DNA of 64,000 nucleotides from CAZNPU01 sp964575335 (GTDB lineage: Bacteria; Planctomycetota; Phycisphaerae; Phycisphaerales; SM1A02). Location: contig CAZNPU010000011.1 in NCBI GenBank assembly GCA_964575335.1, positions 30,380 through 94,379 on the forward strand. The letters run 5' to 3'. The translations under genes were made by a program, and so were the position numbers. Numbering within the stretch: the first letter of the stretch is position 1; each line of letters starts with the position of its first letter. Below, piece by piece: positions 36,266-45,839 of the stretch. The notes under the pieces are model-generated. The model did no database searches, was not told where the DNA came from, and saw only the letters and a list, made by a program, of their open reading frames with translations.

Positions 36266-38926
36266 TTACTGCCGAAACTCATCGTCATACTCAGCGGGCA
36301 CGGGATCGTTGTTGCGCTTGAAGGTTTCGACCTCCGGCGCTTCGTTGTCGAAGCTGCATTCGCCCATGGCATCGTCATCCTGTGAGTCGGCAAAGAGCGT
36401 GCCGGCTTTCGCAGCTTCTTCTTCCATCTTCTTCATCTGCTCCCACTCTTCCATGGTGATGAGCACTTCGCGTGCAACGGATCCCTTGTGCTCGCCGAGG
36501 ATGCCCGCCATGCCCATCTGATCGACCAGCCGCGAGGCGCGCGAGTAGCCGATGGCCAGGCGTCGTTGCAGGAGTGAGACGCTGCCGCGGCCGGTTTCGA
36601 TCATGATCTTCACCGCTTCGTCAAACAGCGGATCGCGTTCCTGCAGGCTCAGGCCGCCTTCGTTTTCCTCACCGCCCGGCCGAATGTTGATCAAAGCACG
36701 CTCGAAGCTCGGCGCAGCCACGTTGCGCAGGAAGCTCACCACCTTGCGCGTTTCCGCATCGGTCACCAGTGTGCCCTGAGCGCGTTTGACTTCCGAGGTG
36801 TGCGGCGTCAGAAAGAGCATGTCGCCTTGGCCAAGCAGAAGCTCAGCGCCTTTCTGATCAAGCACGATGCGGCTGTCCATGCCGGAGGCCACCTTGAACG
36901 CCACGCGGCAGGGCATGTTGGATTTGATCAAGCCGGTCACCACGTTCGCCTGCGGTCGCTGCGTGGCGAGAATCAGGTGGATGCCCACCGCACGTGCTTT
37001 TTGTGCGATGCGCACGATGGAATGTTCCACTTCCTTGTTGGTGAGCATCAAGTCAGCCAGTTCGTCAATGATGAACACCATGTACGGAAGCTTCTTGGGA
37101 ATCTTGGCACGCTCCACATCGTTGGCCGGCTGGAAGATCTGGTATTTCTCTTCATCGCTCAGCGCGTTGTAGCTGGCGATGTCGCGCACCATCGCTTCCT
37201 TGAGCAGTTCGTAGCGCTCCTCCATCTTGTTCACCGCCCACTCGAGGATCGCTGCGGCTTTGCTCATCTCCGTCACCACGGGACACATCAGGTGCGGGAT
37301 ATCCGCAAACTGGCTCATCTCCACCATCTTCGGATCCACCAGCACCAGCTTCAGTTCATCCGGCCGCTTGGTGTAGAGCCAGCTCATGATGATCGTGTTC
37401 ATGCACACGCTCTTGCCCGAACCGGTGGTGCCGGCAATGAGCATGTGCGGCATGCGGGTGAGGTCGGCCACCAGCGGTTCGCCGGAAGCGTCCTTGCCGA
37501 GGAACATCGGCAGGCCCATGTTTTCCGCGTGGCCGCCGGACATCAGTTCCTTCAGGCGCACGCGCTCCTTGTGCAGGTTGGGCACTTCGATGCCGACGGT
37601 GGTTTTGCCCACCATGTTGGCAACGATGCGAATGTTCTGTGCGCCCAGGCTGCGCGCCAGATCGCTGGCGATCGCGGTGATCTTGGCCACCTTTGTGCCC
37701 GGCGCAAGCTGCACCGAATACAGCGTGACGACCGGTCCGGATTCAATGCCCACCACCTCGCCGTCGATGCCGTAGGTATGCAGCGCTTCTTCAAGCTGTT
37801 GGGCCTGCTGGCGTACGAACGCTTCCATTTTTTCCGAGTAGTTGGATTCCGGATCGCCCAGGAGATCGAGCGTGGGGAACTTGTAGCCGTCGTAAGTTTC
37901 TTCACGCGGAATATCTTCATCGCGCGCAATGGTGCGGGCTGCGCCGGCCATGCGCAGCGGAAGCTTGGCGATCTTCTCGCGAAGCTGTTCCTGCGTCAGA
38001 CGCTGGCGCGTCGGCGTGCTCTGATCCGGTTGCGTCGTTTCAGCCTTCTGGCGTTTGCTGCCGGTTTCGGCGCTGTCGCCTTCCTCTTCCTCCTCCATTT
38101 CGTGATCATCGGGGTCGAACGATTCGACCGCGCCCAGGCCGCCTGCATCGGGATCAATCAGCGGCCGGCCAGCCTTGCGGCCACGACGTGCCTTCTTCCC
38201 TGCTGCTGTCGTCTGAAACTCGGCTGCATCTTCTTCCTCAGCCTCGCCAATGCCTGCCAGTACACGTCGCGGCTGACGACGCAGCCAGCCAAGGCTTGGC
38301 AGGGGGGGCAGTTGCGGCAGTCTGACCTTGCTGCTCCAGCCGATGGCGATTTTGATCCATCGCGGAATGGCAAAGACAATGTGATCGATCGCCACCACCG
38401 CACCAAGGCCGAACGTGAACAGCAGAATAATGAACGTGCCCACGCCGCTGAAGCGCGGCAGCATTTCATGCACGATGGCCAAAGCAATCAGGCCCGGTTG
38501 CGAACCGCTCAACGGACCGGCATGCGGAAGCAGCAGCCCGTGAAAGCTCGAAGTGGCAGCCGCCATGATCAGCAGGCCAAGGCATCGCACAAGCGGGTGG
38601 TTGATTCGCCGGCCTGTGACAGCAACGCCAAGGAAAATCGCCAGTCCGCCAAGCAGCGTCCACGAACCGATGCCGATGACGTGATACGCCCAGTAGGCAA
38701 TTGTTGCGCCCACGATGCCGAACCAGTTGCGGGGCGGATCGTTCTGGACTGCGACAACGTGCGATGGCGGGTCGGCTGAGTCGAAACTTACCAGCGACAC
38801 GAACAAAAACACCCAAACCGCCAACGCCAGCACCCAGGTCACACGCTGGGCGACGGTTGGTGCAGGAAGCGTCTGAGAGCCGCCGCGATCCGCGGCTGTG
38901 CGCGCATTGACAGCTTTTCTTGCCAT
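36266..38926 (-). CDS. ftsK: DNA translocase FtsK/SpoIIIE
   Basis: 886-aa motor pumping chromosomal DNA through the closing septum. N-terminal four membrane helices (~25-190), a charged acidic linker (~230-320), then the motor: GTTGSGKS Walker A around 499-506, LVLVDPKMVEM, VFIIDELADLM Walker B, and IRLILATQRP-type ATQRPQANVVTGLIKSN. The C-terminal gamma winged helix (GRGSVSLLQRRLAIGYSRA) reads the polar KOPS sequences. ATG 38926 follows a perfect AGGAGG. Confidence 0.96.
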   Translation of the reverse strand: MARKAVNARTAADRGGSQTLPAPTVAQRVTWVLALAVWVFLFVSLVSFDSADPPSHVVAVQNDPPRNWFGIVGATIAYWAYHVIGIGSWTLLGGLAIFLGVAVTGRRINHPLVRCLGLLIMAAATSSFHGLLLPHAGPLSGSQPGLIALAIVHEMLPRFSGVGTFIILLFTFGLGAVVAIDHIVFAIPRWIKIAIGWSSKVRLPQLPPLPSLGWLRRQPRRVLAGIGEAEEEDAAEFQTTAAGKKARRGRKAGRPLIDPDAGGLGAVESFDPDDHEMEEEEEGDSAETGSKRQKAETTQPDQSTPTRQRLTQEQLREKIAKLPLRMAGAARTIARDEDIPREETYDGYKFPTLDLLGDPESNYSEKMEAFVRQQAQQLEEALHTYGIDGEVVGIESGPVVTLYSVQLAPGTKVAKITAIASDLARSLGAQNIRIVANMVGKTTVGIEVPNLHKERVRLKELMSGGHAENMGLPMFLGKDASGEPLVADLTRMPHMLIAGTTGSGKSVCMNTIIMSWLYTKRPDELKLVLVDPKMVEMSQFADIPHLMCPVVTEMSKAAAILEWAVNKMEERYELLKEAMVRDIASYNALSDEEKYQIFQPANDVERAKIPKKLPYMVFIIDELADLMLTNKEVEHSIVRIAQKARAVGIHLILATQRPQANVVTGLIKSNMPCRVAFKVASGMDSRIVLDQKGAELLLGQGDMLFLTPHTSEVKRAQGTLVTDAETRKVVSFLRNVAAPSFERALINIRPGGEENEGGLSLQERDPLFDEAVKIMIETGRGSVSLLQRRLAIGYSRASRLVDQMGMAGILGEHKGSVAREVLITMEEWEQMKKMEEEAAKAGTLFADSQDDDAMGECSFDNEAPEVETFKRNNDPVPAEYDDEFRQ

Positions 38927-39095
38927 AGCCTCCTCATATCGGCAGAGCTGGGCGATTTTGGTCAGGAAACAAAAGACCGGCAAGATGAACGCCGCGCAAA
39001 GCCCTTTCTTGGCCAGATTTGTGCCATTTTGCCGGTTTATTTACCGCGGAGATCGCGGAGAACGCGGTATTCAAACCCCCATAGAATCAGCGGCT

Positions 39096-39485
39096 GTGGA
39101 ATCACTGCGGCCCGAATCACTGACGTGGACCGGCCTGCTGGCGCAATGGGTGCGTTTTGCTCAGGCATCGGCTGCGTTGCCCAAGGGGGATGCAGAAGGC
39201 GATCGCTGGCGGGCCAGCGTGCCTGCGGTGATTAATCTGCAGGCGGTGACGTTCGCGTTGGGCGATCTGGATCGTCTGGCTGCCTCAGAGCGGCCGCTGG
39301 CGCTGGACAAGGCGGAACTGATCATTCGCGACTCCCGCCGACAGCTCCAGGAACTCTGGGGCGACGCCATGACCCCCACATTGCACGAACTGTGCAACGA
39401 TGCAGATGATGCGCTGCGGGCACGCCAGATGCAGTTGCAACTGCAGGAAAGCCCATCGCCAGAAAAGAATAATGATGATGCGTGA
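39096..39485 (+). CDS. small protein of unknown function
   Basis: 129 aa, helical (LTWTGLLAQWVRFAQASAAL, then DRLAASERPLALDKAELIIRD). The only start close to the structured part is GTG 39096; the upstream stretch up to 38898 overlaps the ftsK promoter and is not protein-like. Divergent from ftsK. No family recognised. Confidence 0.6.
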   Translation: MESLRPESLTWTGLLAQWVRFAQASAALPKGDAEGDRWRASVPAVINLQAVTFALGDLDRLAASERPLALDKAELIIRDSRRQLQELWGDAMTPTLHELCNDADDALRARQMQLQLQESPSPEKNNDDA

Positions 39486-39558
39486 GTGCATCGCACCGCA
39501 TTGCCCGCCCGCACGCAGCAGCAGCAGCACAGCAGGCGTCATGTAGAAGCGCCAATAG

Positions 39559-39598
39559 CCCAACACAACCCAACACAGCCCAACCGAGCCCAACCGGC
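39559..39598 (+). repeat. four-copy 10-base tandem repeat
   Basis: Units CCCAACACAA, CCCAACACAG, CCCAACCGAG, CCCAACCGGC follow without gaps in the space after the 129-aa gene. A related CCCAACCGACCCAA lies at about 42117. Confidence 0.8.
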
Positions 39599-39774
39599 AG
39601 CCCAGCACGCGATGCCTGCATCGTTGGATGACTGACTGCACGTGCTGCAGGTTGCGTCAGGCAGTGATCGCGGTCTGAGGTGTCAGGACGCCAAATGCGT
39701 TTTTTTGAAAAAAGTCCTTGACCGGGCGATACATGTATCACATGATAGTAAGCACTAACTTATGGAGCTTTGCC

Positions 39775-40377
39775 ATGACCACGATGACCAATGCTGCAGC
39801 GATGGAACATTGCCGAAGCGAGCAGACGCCTGCTGCGTCGCAGGCAGCGATCTCCCGGAGCGGCCCACTCACCGAAAACAGCATGGATCGCAAAGGCAGC
39901 GGTCACGGCATGCTCAACGCAGCGGCGGTGCGCTCGCGAACGGGCGTGGCGTGGCGGCACGTTCTCATGAGGCTCATCGGCAAGCTGCCCGGCACGCGAT
40001 TCAAGAGCCGCCTCATCGCCAAACTGCTGGGCGTACGCATGGGCCGCGATGTCGGTTTCGCTTACGACAGTTATCTCGATCCGTACGATCCATCGCTGAT
40101 CAGCTTCGGTGACAACGTCATCGTGGGCTTTGGCACCAAGATCTTCGTGCACGCCTTTACGCTTGATCGCCAGCGGGTCAAGCCGGTGACGATCGGCTCC
40201 AATGTGCTCATCGGTGCGTTCTGCGTCATCGCGCCGGGCGTGACCATTGGCGATGGCGCGACGATCGCGCCGGGAACCATCGTCAGCCGCAACGTGCCTG
40301 CCGGCGCAATGGCGGTAGGCAACGTCATGCAGATTCGCAAACGCAACAGCGCAGCAACAAGCTGCAGCGAAGCCTGA
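39775..40377 (+). CDS. left-handed beta-helix acyltransferase
   Basis: 200 aa. From about residue 110 it carries hexapeptide repeats (VTIGSNVLIGAFCVIAPGVT, IGDGATIAPGTI), like the O-acetyltransferases of the maltose/WecH/CapG type. Residues ~64-105 form an N-terminal cap with GVRMGRDVGFAYDSYLDP. It probably O-acetylates a surface sugar. ATG 39775 is preferred because GGAG lies 9 bases before it and earlier starts have none. Confidence 0.8.
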   Translation: MTTMTNAAAMEHCRSEQTPAASQAAISRSGPLTENSMDRKGSGHGMLNAAAVRSRTGVAWRHVLMRLIGKLPGTRFKSRLIAKLLGVRMGRDVGFAYDSYLDPYDPSLISFGDNVIVGFGTKIFVHAFTLDRQRVKPVTIGSNVLIGAFCVIAPGVTIGDGATIAPGTIVSRNVPAGAMAVGNVMQIRKRNSAATSCSEA

Positions 40378-40557
40378 CACGCTTCAATCTGAACTCTGTT
40401 GCAGCAGCGGTTCACATCACTGCAACGAAATGTGATGTGTGCAGAGCGTTACAGCACAACGCGCACACCGCGCTTCCTTCGGAGCGGGACTGCGGTGCGG
40501 CAATCAGTTTCCCACAATCCAGGTTCAGCTTGCTGCTGTCTGCTCTGCTTGTTGGGG

Positions 40558-41901
40558 TTATCGTCGTCTGGTTCGCAGGCGGCCGCCGAGGGTTTTGCCC
40601 GGGCGAGCTGCGGGAATAAGTCCCCCGGGGAACTTGCTTTGATCGTTGTCGCCAGTCAGAGCGGGAGGAAGAGCAACAACGCGGCTGTTTTCAAGACGCA
40701 GCCGCTCCAGTCGCTCAGCTTCACGCTGCTGGGCCAGCAGCACGTCTTCGGGCACGGGGCCCGGCTCAAAGTCAGCGAACTTCTGCTGGGGAATTTCAAC
40801 GTTGGTGAGCATTTCGATGGCGGTGAGCAGATTGCCCTGATCGGGGGTGACAAAGCTACACGCCACGCCGTCGCGGCCGGCTCGTGCAGTGCGGCCGATG
40901 CGGTGCACGTACACTTCGGGGTCTTCAGGCAGGTCGTAGTTGATGACGTGGGTGATGTCATCGACATCAAGTCCGCGTGCGGCAAGATCGCTGGCCACCA
41001 GCACGCTCAACTGACCTGAGCGCAGCTTCTGCATGACCTTGTTGCGTCTGCTTTGATACATGTCGCCGTGCATGGCGTGTGCGTCGATGTCGTGACGCTT
41101 GAGATAGTCAGTCAAAGCATCGACGGTTTGCTTCATGCGGCAGAAGATCAGCGTGAGCGCAGGGGCTTCGCGTTTGAGCAGATGCACCAGCAGGCGATTC
41201 TTATCCCACGGCTGAACCGCAAAGTACCGCTGGGTGACCTGCGAGACGGTCAGGCTTTTGGATGAAGTCAGCGCCAGATGTTCAGGATCGCGCATGTACT
41301 GGCGAGCCAGTTTGTCGATCTCAGGCGAAATGGTGGCGGAGACGAAAATCGTCTGATGCGGGTGCTTCATCGTGCCCAGAATGCGGCGAATATCATCGCG
41401 AAAGCCGATGTCGAGCATGCGATCGACTTCATCGAGCACAGCGATCCGGACCTGGTCGTAGGGCAGCAGGCCCCGCTGGTGCATGTCCATCACGCGGCCG
41501 GGCGTACCGACGATGATGTGGGGCTGCTTTTTGAGTTTGCTCATCTGCACGCTCATTTTCTGCCCGCCGTAGACCGCCATGATCTTCAGTGGCAGAAAGC
41601 GGCCAAGCTCGCGCAGTTCGTGGGTGACTTGGATGGCAAGCTCGCGCGTCGGCACGAGCACGAGCGAGCCGAAGGGGATTTGCTCATCTGCCATGTGCAA
41701 CAGGGGCAGGCCGAACGCTGCCGTCTTGCCGGTGCCGGTTTTTGATTGCCCCAGCACGTCGCGGCCGGCCAGGGCAACGGGAATGAGCTGAGCCTGGACG
41801 ATTGTCGGGTGCTCAAAGCCTTGTTTTTCAATGCCACGGAGGATTTCGGGTTTGAGGCCAAGCTCGGCGAAGGTGGTCTGGGTATTGAAGATTTCTTTCA
41901 T
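40558..41901 (-). CDS. DEAD-box-family RNA helicase (DEVD variant)
   Basis: 447-aa ATP-dependent RNA helicase. Q-motif region at 9-40, Walker A AKTGTGKT-type SKTGTGKTAAFG (53-64), PTRELAIQ, TPGR, box II VLDEVDRML (DEVD at 157-160), SAT (188-190), and the second RecA domain with HRIGRTARAGRDG. Box II reads Asp-Glu-Val-Asp rather than Asp-Glu-Ala-Asp. The tail is Arg/Leu-rich (basic), as in cold-shock helicases. Role inferred: RNA decay or ribosome assembly. Confidence 0.93.
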   Translation of the reverse strand: MKEIFNTQTTFAELGLKPEILRGIEKQGFEHPTIVQAQLIPVALAGRDVLGQSKTGTGKTAAFGLPLLHMADEQIPFGSLVLVPTRELAIQVTHELRELGRFLPLKIMAVYGGQKMSVQMSKLKKQPHIIVGTPGRVMDMHQRGLLPYDQVRIAVLDEVDRMLDIGFRDDIRRILGTMKHPHQTIFVSATISPEIDKLARQYMRDPEHLALTSSKSLTVSQVTQRYFAVQPWDKNRLLVHLLKREAPALTLIFCRMKQTVDALTDYLKRHDIDAHAMHGDMYQSRRNKVMQKLRSGQLSVLVASDLAARGLDVDDITHVINYDLPEDPEVYVHRIGRTARAGRDGVACSFVTPDQGNLLTAIEMLTNVEIPQQKFADFEPGPVPEDVLLAQQREAERLERLRLENSRVVALPPALTGDNDQSKFPGGLIPAARPGKTLGGRLRTRRR

Positions 41902-42215
41902 GCGGGGTGTTCGTTCATTGCATCATGCCGGGCTTTCGGGTTCCTCAGCCGGCTGGGCGAGGTGAAAAAGAGTTGTTGATACCCGAAATCCAGACATCGC
42001 ATTGGGCATCGCATTGATTGATTGGAGGCGATGCTGCCGGTTGTCAGGTTGCATCGGCGTGGGCGGGCGGTTTTCGCCAAATGGGAGGCTGTCGGTCCGA
42101 GGGGTTGCCAGCCGATCCCAACCGACCCAAGTTCATCATGGTAGGATCGCCGCTGTGACGATACAACAGAGAGCCGCCCATCTCAGTTGAATTCGTTTCG
42201 TCCAAGAGCATCGCC
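41902..42215. other. divergent promoter gap
   Basis: Between the helicase (leftward) and alr (rightward). No gene. CATCGCATTG occurs twice in tandem near 41994-42014. It must hold both promoters, but I cannot place -35/-10 boxes with confidence. Confidence 0.5.
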
Positions 42216-43493
42216 ATGCGTGAAATCAGCGTTATTGAAGTGAATCTGTCCGACCTTGATCACAACATGCAGGTGATCCGTCAGATTGTCGGGCCATCGT
42301 GTGCGCTTTGCCCGATTGTGAAGGCTGACGCGTACGGTCTGGGGGCGGCACGGATCGCCAAGCGAATGGTTCATCACGGAGCTGAGCTGCTGGCGGTGTA
42401 CACGCCCGACCAGGCTGCGGAGCTGTTTCGTGCTGCGGTGGGCTGCCGGGTTCTGGTGCTCATGCCCGTGCGGGAGATTGCACGCGTGGATGAGCTGTAC
42501 CGGGGACTGGTTGCAGATCGCCTGCAATTGACCGTTCACGATATGGATCACATCAGCGATCTGATCGCCATTACCGAGCGTTTTGGCGTGACGATCGCGG
42601 TGCATCTGGAAATCGATACGGGCATGAGCCGAGGCGGGTGCAGCGTTGCGGACGTTCCTGCAATTCTGGAGCGCATCGCCTCATGCCGCCGCCTGCACCT
42701 GGCGGGCATTTTCACGCATTTTGCCAGCCCCGAAACGCCCACGCCGTTCACTGACACGCAGTTGCAGCAGTTTGAACATCTTTTGGAGCAGCATGCAGCG
42801 CTGATTCCCGCTAACTGCCGCATTCACGTCGCCAGCACGTTTTCAATGCTGCGGCATGAGCGTTTTCACAAGTCGATGGTGCGGTTCGGCCTGGCGTGGG
42901 CAGGCTACGGCCTTGAATGGATGAGCAGCGGCGAGATCATCGCTGAAGCCCAGCAGCTTCGGCCGATCATGACCTGGAAAAGCCGCATCGTGCAGGTGAA
43001 GACGATCGACAAGCACACGCCGGTGGGCTACGGATCGGTATGGACAAGCAAGCGGCCGAGCGTCATCGGACTGGTTCCGGTGGGGTATGCCGACGGTTAC
43101 CCAGCCGGCGTCGGCGTGCGCGACAATCAGTCCAAGGGGGCAATGGTGCGGGTGTTGACCGGAAACGGCAGCAATTCCGGGGGTGTCAGTTCCGGGGGCG
43201 CATGGGGTTATGCGCCGGTGGTGGGGGCTGTGAACATGGATCAGATCACGATCGACCTGACCGACATCGCCCAGCAGGCAGCCCGCTGCGGCCAGACTGT
43301 GGGCGTGGGCACAGTCGTTGAACTGATCACCGCCGACGCAGAAGCGCCGAACCACCTGCCCCGACTGGCGAAGCTGGCGGGCACGCATCCGCATGAACTG
43401 CTCTGCCGCCTCAACTCACGCATCAAGCGAAGTTATACGACGTCCATCGTGGGATTGGATCACAGCGAAGGGCCGGATGCACTTGCAATCTGA
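42216..43493 (+). CDS. alr: alanine racemase
   Basis: 425-aa PLP enzyme making D-alanine for peptidoglycan. The PLP lysine is in VKADAYGLG near residue 36, the second-base tyrosine in VPVGYADGYP near 290. HLEIDTGMSRGG, MVRFGLAWAGYG and VNMDQITIDLT also match. Residues ~300-330 hold a Gly/Ser-rich insert (GNGSNSGGVSSGGAWG) not usual for the family. Its presence fits the finding that planctomycetes have peptidoglycan. Confidence 0.93.
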   Translation: MREISVIEVNLSDLDHNMQVIRQIVGPSCALCPIVKADAYGLGAARIAKRMVHHGAELLAVYTPDQAAELFRAAVGCRVLVLMPVREIARVDELYRGLVADRLQLTVHDMDHISDLIAITERFGVTIAVHLEIDTGMSRGGCSVADVPAILERIASCRRLHLAGIFTHFASPETPTPFTDTQLQQFEHLLEQHAALIPANCRIHVASTFSMLRHERFHKSMVRFGLAWAGYGLEWMSSGEIIAEAQQLRPIMTWKSRIVQVKTIDKHTPVGYGSVWTSKRPSVIGLVPVGYADGYPAGVGVRDNQSKGAMVRVLTGNGSNSGGVSSGGAWGYAPVVGAVNMDQITIDLTDIAQQAARCGQTVGVGTVVELITADAEAPNHLPRLAKLAGTHPHELLCRLNSRIKRSYTTSIVGLDHSEGPDALAI

Positions 43494-43829
43494 CCTGACT
43501 GACTGATAAGCAGCTCAGCTCCGGCCAGGTGTTTACTGTTTCATTTTTACCGCGGTAAATCCCCTCATCAGCAGTATTATCGCCCTGTTGTTCAAAGCCC
43601 AGTTGCCCCAGCCCTGCCAGACGGTAAGGACGAACTGGACTGGCCAGGTCTGCTGATGCGAAGCGGATCGGCGGCATCTCAGCGTTGAGCTTGCTGCGCA
43701 TTTAAGAATTGCCGATACCCAGACCGGCGATTGGTTGGTTGTCAGGACGATTCCGCAATCAAGCAAGCAGCAATGCCATGCGATTGGGTTGGTTGGTTTT
43801 CTTTGCCTGATGGTGAAAAGAGAGGGGTT
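43494..43829. other. gap upstream of the second PEP-CTERM gene
   Basis: No gene. A perfect 14-base palindrome lies at 43546-43559, and GATTGGTTGGTT-like motifs occur twice at 43727 and 43784. Good ribosome site GAGGGG at the 3' end. Confidence 0.5.
43546..43559. promoter_or_regulatory. 14-base palindrome
   Basis: TTTACCGCGGTAAA, perfect dyad, about 270 bases before the PEP-CTERM gene and 53 bases past alr. TTTACCGCGG also occurs near 39049. Operator or terminator part are both possible. Confidence 0.3.
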
Positions 43830-44531
43830 ATGAACAACAACAGTCGTTCGAACGTTTCGCGCAATGGTCTTGGAGTCTGCACGCTCGCTGCGCTTGCTGG
43901 CGCTGTGGTGATGGGCATGACCGCCTCTGCTCATGGAGCATTCATCCAGATCGTTTCCGATTCAGCCAGCAGCACCGAGAATCTTGGCGCATTCACCGGC
44001 AGTGTTGACTACGCCTTTGATGAGATAGCTGGCATTGGCACGCTGACGATTTCGCTCACCAACACCAGCGATCCTGACAACGGCGGCTACATCACCGGTT
44101 TTGTCTTCAATATTGACGCAGCCAACGTGGTTGCCGATTTGATTTCCGGCACGCATGCGTTCCTCAATGCGCCGAATCAGAACGCAATGCCGTTTGGCAA
44201 TCCATTTACCGCTGGCGCAGCGCTCGGAGCGAATCCCCAGGCCCAGTCCGGGAATTTTCAAGGCGGCGGCAATCCCACCAGGGGCATTGCAGTCGGCGAC
44301 ACCGGCACGTTCACATTTGCCGTAACCGGCGCTGCTGCATCCACGCTGACGCCGATGAGCTTCGTCAGCGGCTCTTACGCACATAACTTCATCGTGCGTT
44401 TCCGCGGTTTTAATGACGACGGTTCGGACAAGACGCCGGCAATCCCCGTCAGTATCCCCGCGCCGGCAACAGCGCTGCTGCCATTGCTGGGCCTTGCAGG
44501 ACTAAGCGGCGGGCGGCGTCGCCGCGGCTAA
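43830..44531 (+). CDS. PEP-CTERM-like sorted secreted protein
   Basis: 233 aa with a signal peptide (~14-33, cleaved near SAHGA). A beta-rich body with SLTNTSDPDNGGYITGFVF resembles cell-surface beta-sandwich domains of such proteins. The C-terminus is a sorting signal: PAPATALLPLLGLAGLSGG followed by RRRR. ATG 43830 follows GAGGGG. Expected at the cell surface after exosortase-type processing. Confidence 0.87.
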   Translation: MNNNSRSNVSRNGLGVCTLAALAGAVVMGMTASAHGAFIQIVSDSASSTENLGAFTGSVDYAFDEIAGIGTLTISLTNTSDPDNGGYITGFVFNIDAANVVADLISGTHAFLNAPNQNAMPFGNPFTAGAALGANPQAQSGNFQGGGNPTRGIAVGDTGTFTFAVTGAAASTLTPMSFVSGSYAHNFIVRFRGFNDDGSDKTPAIPVSIPAPATALLPLLGLAGLSGGRRRRG

Positions 44532-44590
44532 GCGCAATCAACAAAGACAATTGAAATCGGCGGCGGCTGCTGTCTGTCTGAAACAAAGAG

Positions 44591-44617
44591 CGGGCGGGTC
44601 ACTCGGTGGCCCGCCCG
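44591..44617. terminator. strong hairpin after the PEP-CTERM gene
   Basis: 12-base-pair stem (CGGGCGGGTCAC with GTGGCCCGCCCG, one G-U) and a 3-base loop, 60 bases past the stop. There is no T-tract on the plus strand; on the minus strand CTCTTTGTTT follows. Confidence 0.45.
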
Positions 44618-44669
44618 ATTCATGCGCCCTTAGCTCGGCTGAGGCGGCGAAGCACGCTACGCTCTTTCG

Positions 44670-45839
44670 ATGCACACGCCGTACGATGCCATTGTTGTGG
44701 GCGGCGGGCCAGCCGGCTCGATGGTCGCGATGCGCCTGGCCTCTATGGGATGGAACATCGCGATGATCGAGCGCAGAGCCAGGCATCAGAATAAGACCTG
44801 CGGCCACTGCCTGAATCCGCGTGCGGTTGTGCTGCTTCAACAACACGGTTTGCGCGAAGCGGTGGAGACAATTGCTGTGGGCAGAACTCGCAGGCTGCGA
44901 GCGATGTTTCAGCACACCGGCGCGGTTGATGTGCCGCTGGGCGAGAGTGATTCGATGCACCGGGGATTGATCGTGCGGCGCAGCGATTTCGATCAACTGC
45001 TGCTGGATCATGCGCATGCCGGTGGCGTTCATGTTCATCAGCCCGCCATAGTCAGCGCAGTTCAGGCTGATGCGGATTATGTACGTGTCAATGTGACTGG
45101 CCCGCAGCAGCAGTTTCAACTGCGATCGAAGCTGATCATCGGCGCAGATGGCCTGGGCAGTCGTGTGGCGCGATCCGTGGGGCTGGCTGACCGAGCGTGC
45201 GCGGGACGGAAGTACGGCTTTGCCTGTAGCATCCCGGCACGGGCGGAAACGCAGCTTTCGCGCGAGACGATTTACATGTTCACTTCGCAGCGGGGGTATC
45301 TTGGCGCTGTGTGCGAGCGCAATGCTCATGTGCATATTGCGGCGCTTGTGTCAGATGCTGTGTCAAATGACAGAAAGCCCTGCCGCCACCCGCTGGCATT
45401 TATGCGCGCAATGGCACGTGATTATGCACTGCTGGAAGCGATCGGGCTGACGGAATTGGAGCCGGCAGCAATCGGGCAGATCACCGCAATCGGGCCGATG
45501 CCCTGGCGACCGTATGCTGTGGCCAATCAGTGCGCAGCATTGGTGGGCGATGCGGCAGGTTATATCGAACCATTTACAGGCGAGGGCATGAGCTGGGCGA
45601 TTCAAAGCGCATGCATTCTGGCGGATGTGCTGCGCGATGTATCGCCGGGATGCTGGAACACTGCGCTGGCGCAACGTTATTGCGATATGTGGAAGCGCAC
45701 AATTGCCCGCCAACATCGACTGTGCCGCGCTTTGGCATTTGTCCTGGCCCGCCCATGGCTGCTGCGGTGTGCTGCGGCTTTCTGTGCGATTCAGCCACAA
45801 CTTGCACGCCGGCTGGCGGCGGAGGTGACGGCGACGTGA
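44670..45839 (+). CDS. FAD-dependent oxidoreductase, geranylgeranyl reductase family
   Basis: 389 aa. FAD motif IVVGGGPAGSMVAM (9-22), HRGLIVRRSDFD, GADGLGSRVARSVG (~159-172), and the second flavin motif GDAAGYIEPFTGEGMSWAIQS (near 295). It belongs to the GGR-like flavoproteins acting on lipids or phenolics. Its stop overlaps the start of the type III polyketide synthase (GTGA), so the enzyme probably modifies that synthase's product by hydroxylation or reduction. Such pairs are known in planctomycetes and other bacteria making alkylresorcinol- or alkylpyrone-type lipids. Confidence 0.9.
   Translation: MHTPYDAIVVGGGPAGSMVAMRLASMGWNIAMIERRARHQNKTCGHCLNPRAVVLLQQHGLREAVETIAVGRTRRLRAMFQHTGAVDVPLGESDSMHRGLIVRRSDFDQLLLDHAHAGGVHVHQPAIVSAVQADADYVRVNVTGPQQQFQLRSKLIIGADGLGSRVARSVGLADRACAGRKYGFACSIPARAETQLSRETIYMFTSQRGYLGAVCERNAHVHIAALVSDAVSNDRKPCRHPLAFMRAMARDYALLEAIGLTELEPAAIGQITAIGPMPWRPYAVANQCAALVGDAAGYIEPFTGEGMSWAIQSACILADVLRDVSPGCWNTALAQRYCDMWKRTIARQHRLCRALAFVLARPWLLRCAAAFCAIQPQLARRLAAEVTAT

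Noticed and set aside
35671..36321. 216-codon plus-strand frame
   Set aside because: No ribosome site, random Cys/Arg composition; the hemerythrin remnant lies on the other strand.
36800..38779. 659-codon open frame opposite ftsK
   Set aside because: Antisense shadow: His/Arg/Gln-rich, no domain, and ftsK on the other strand has all motifs.
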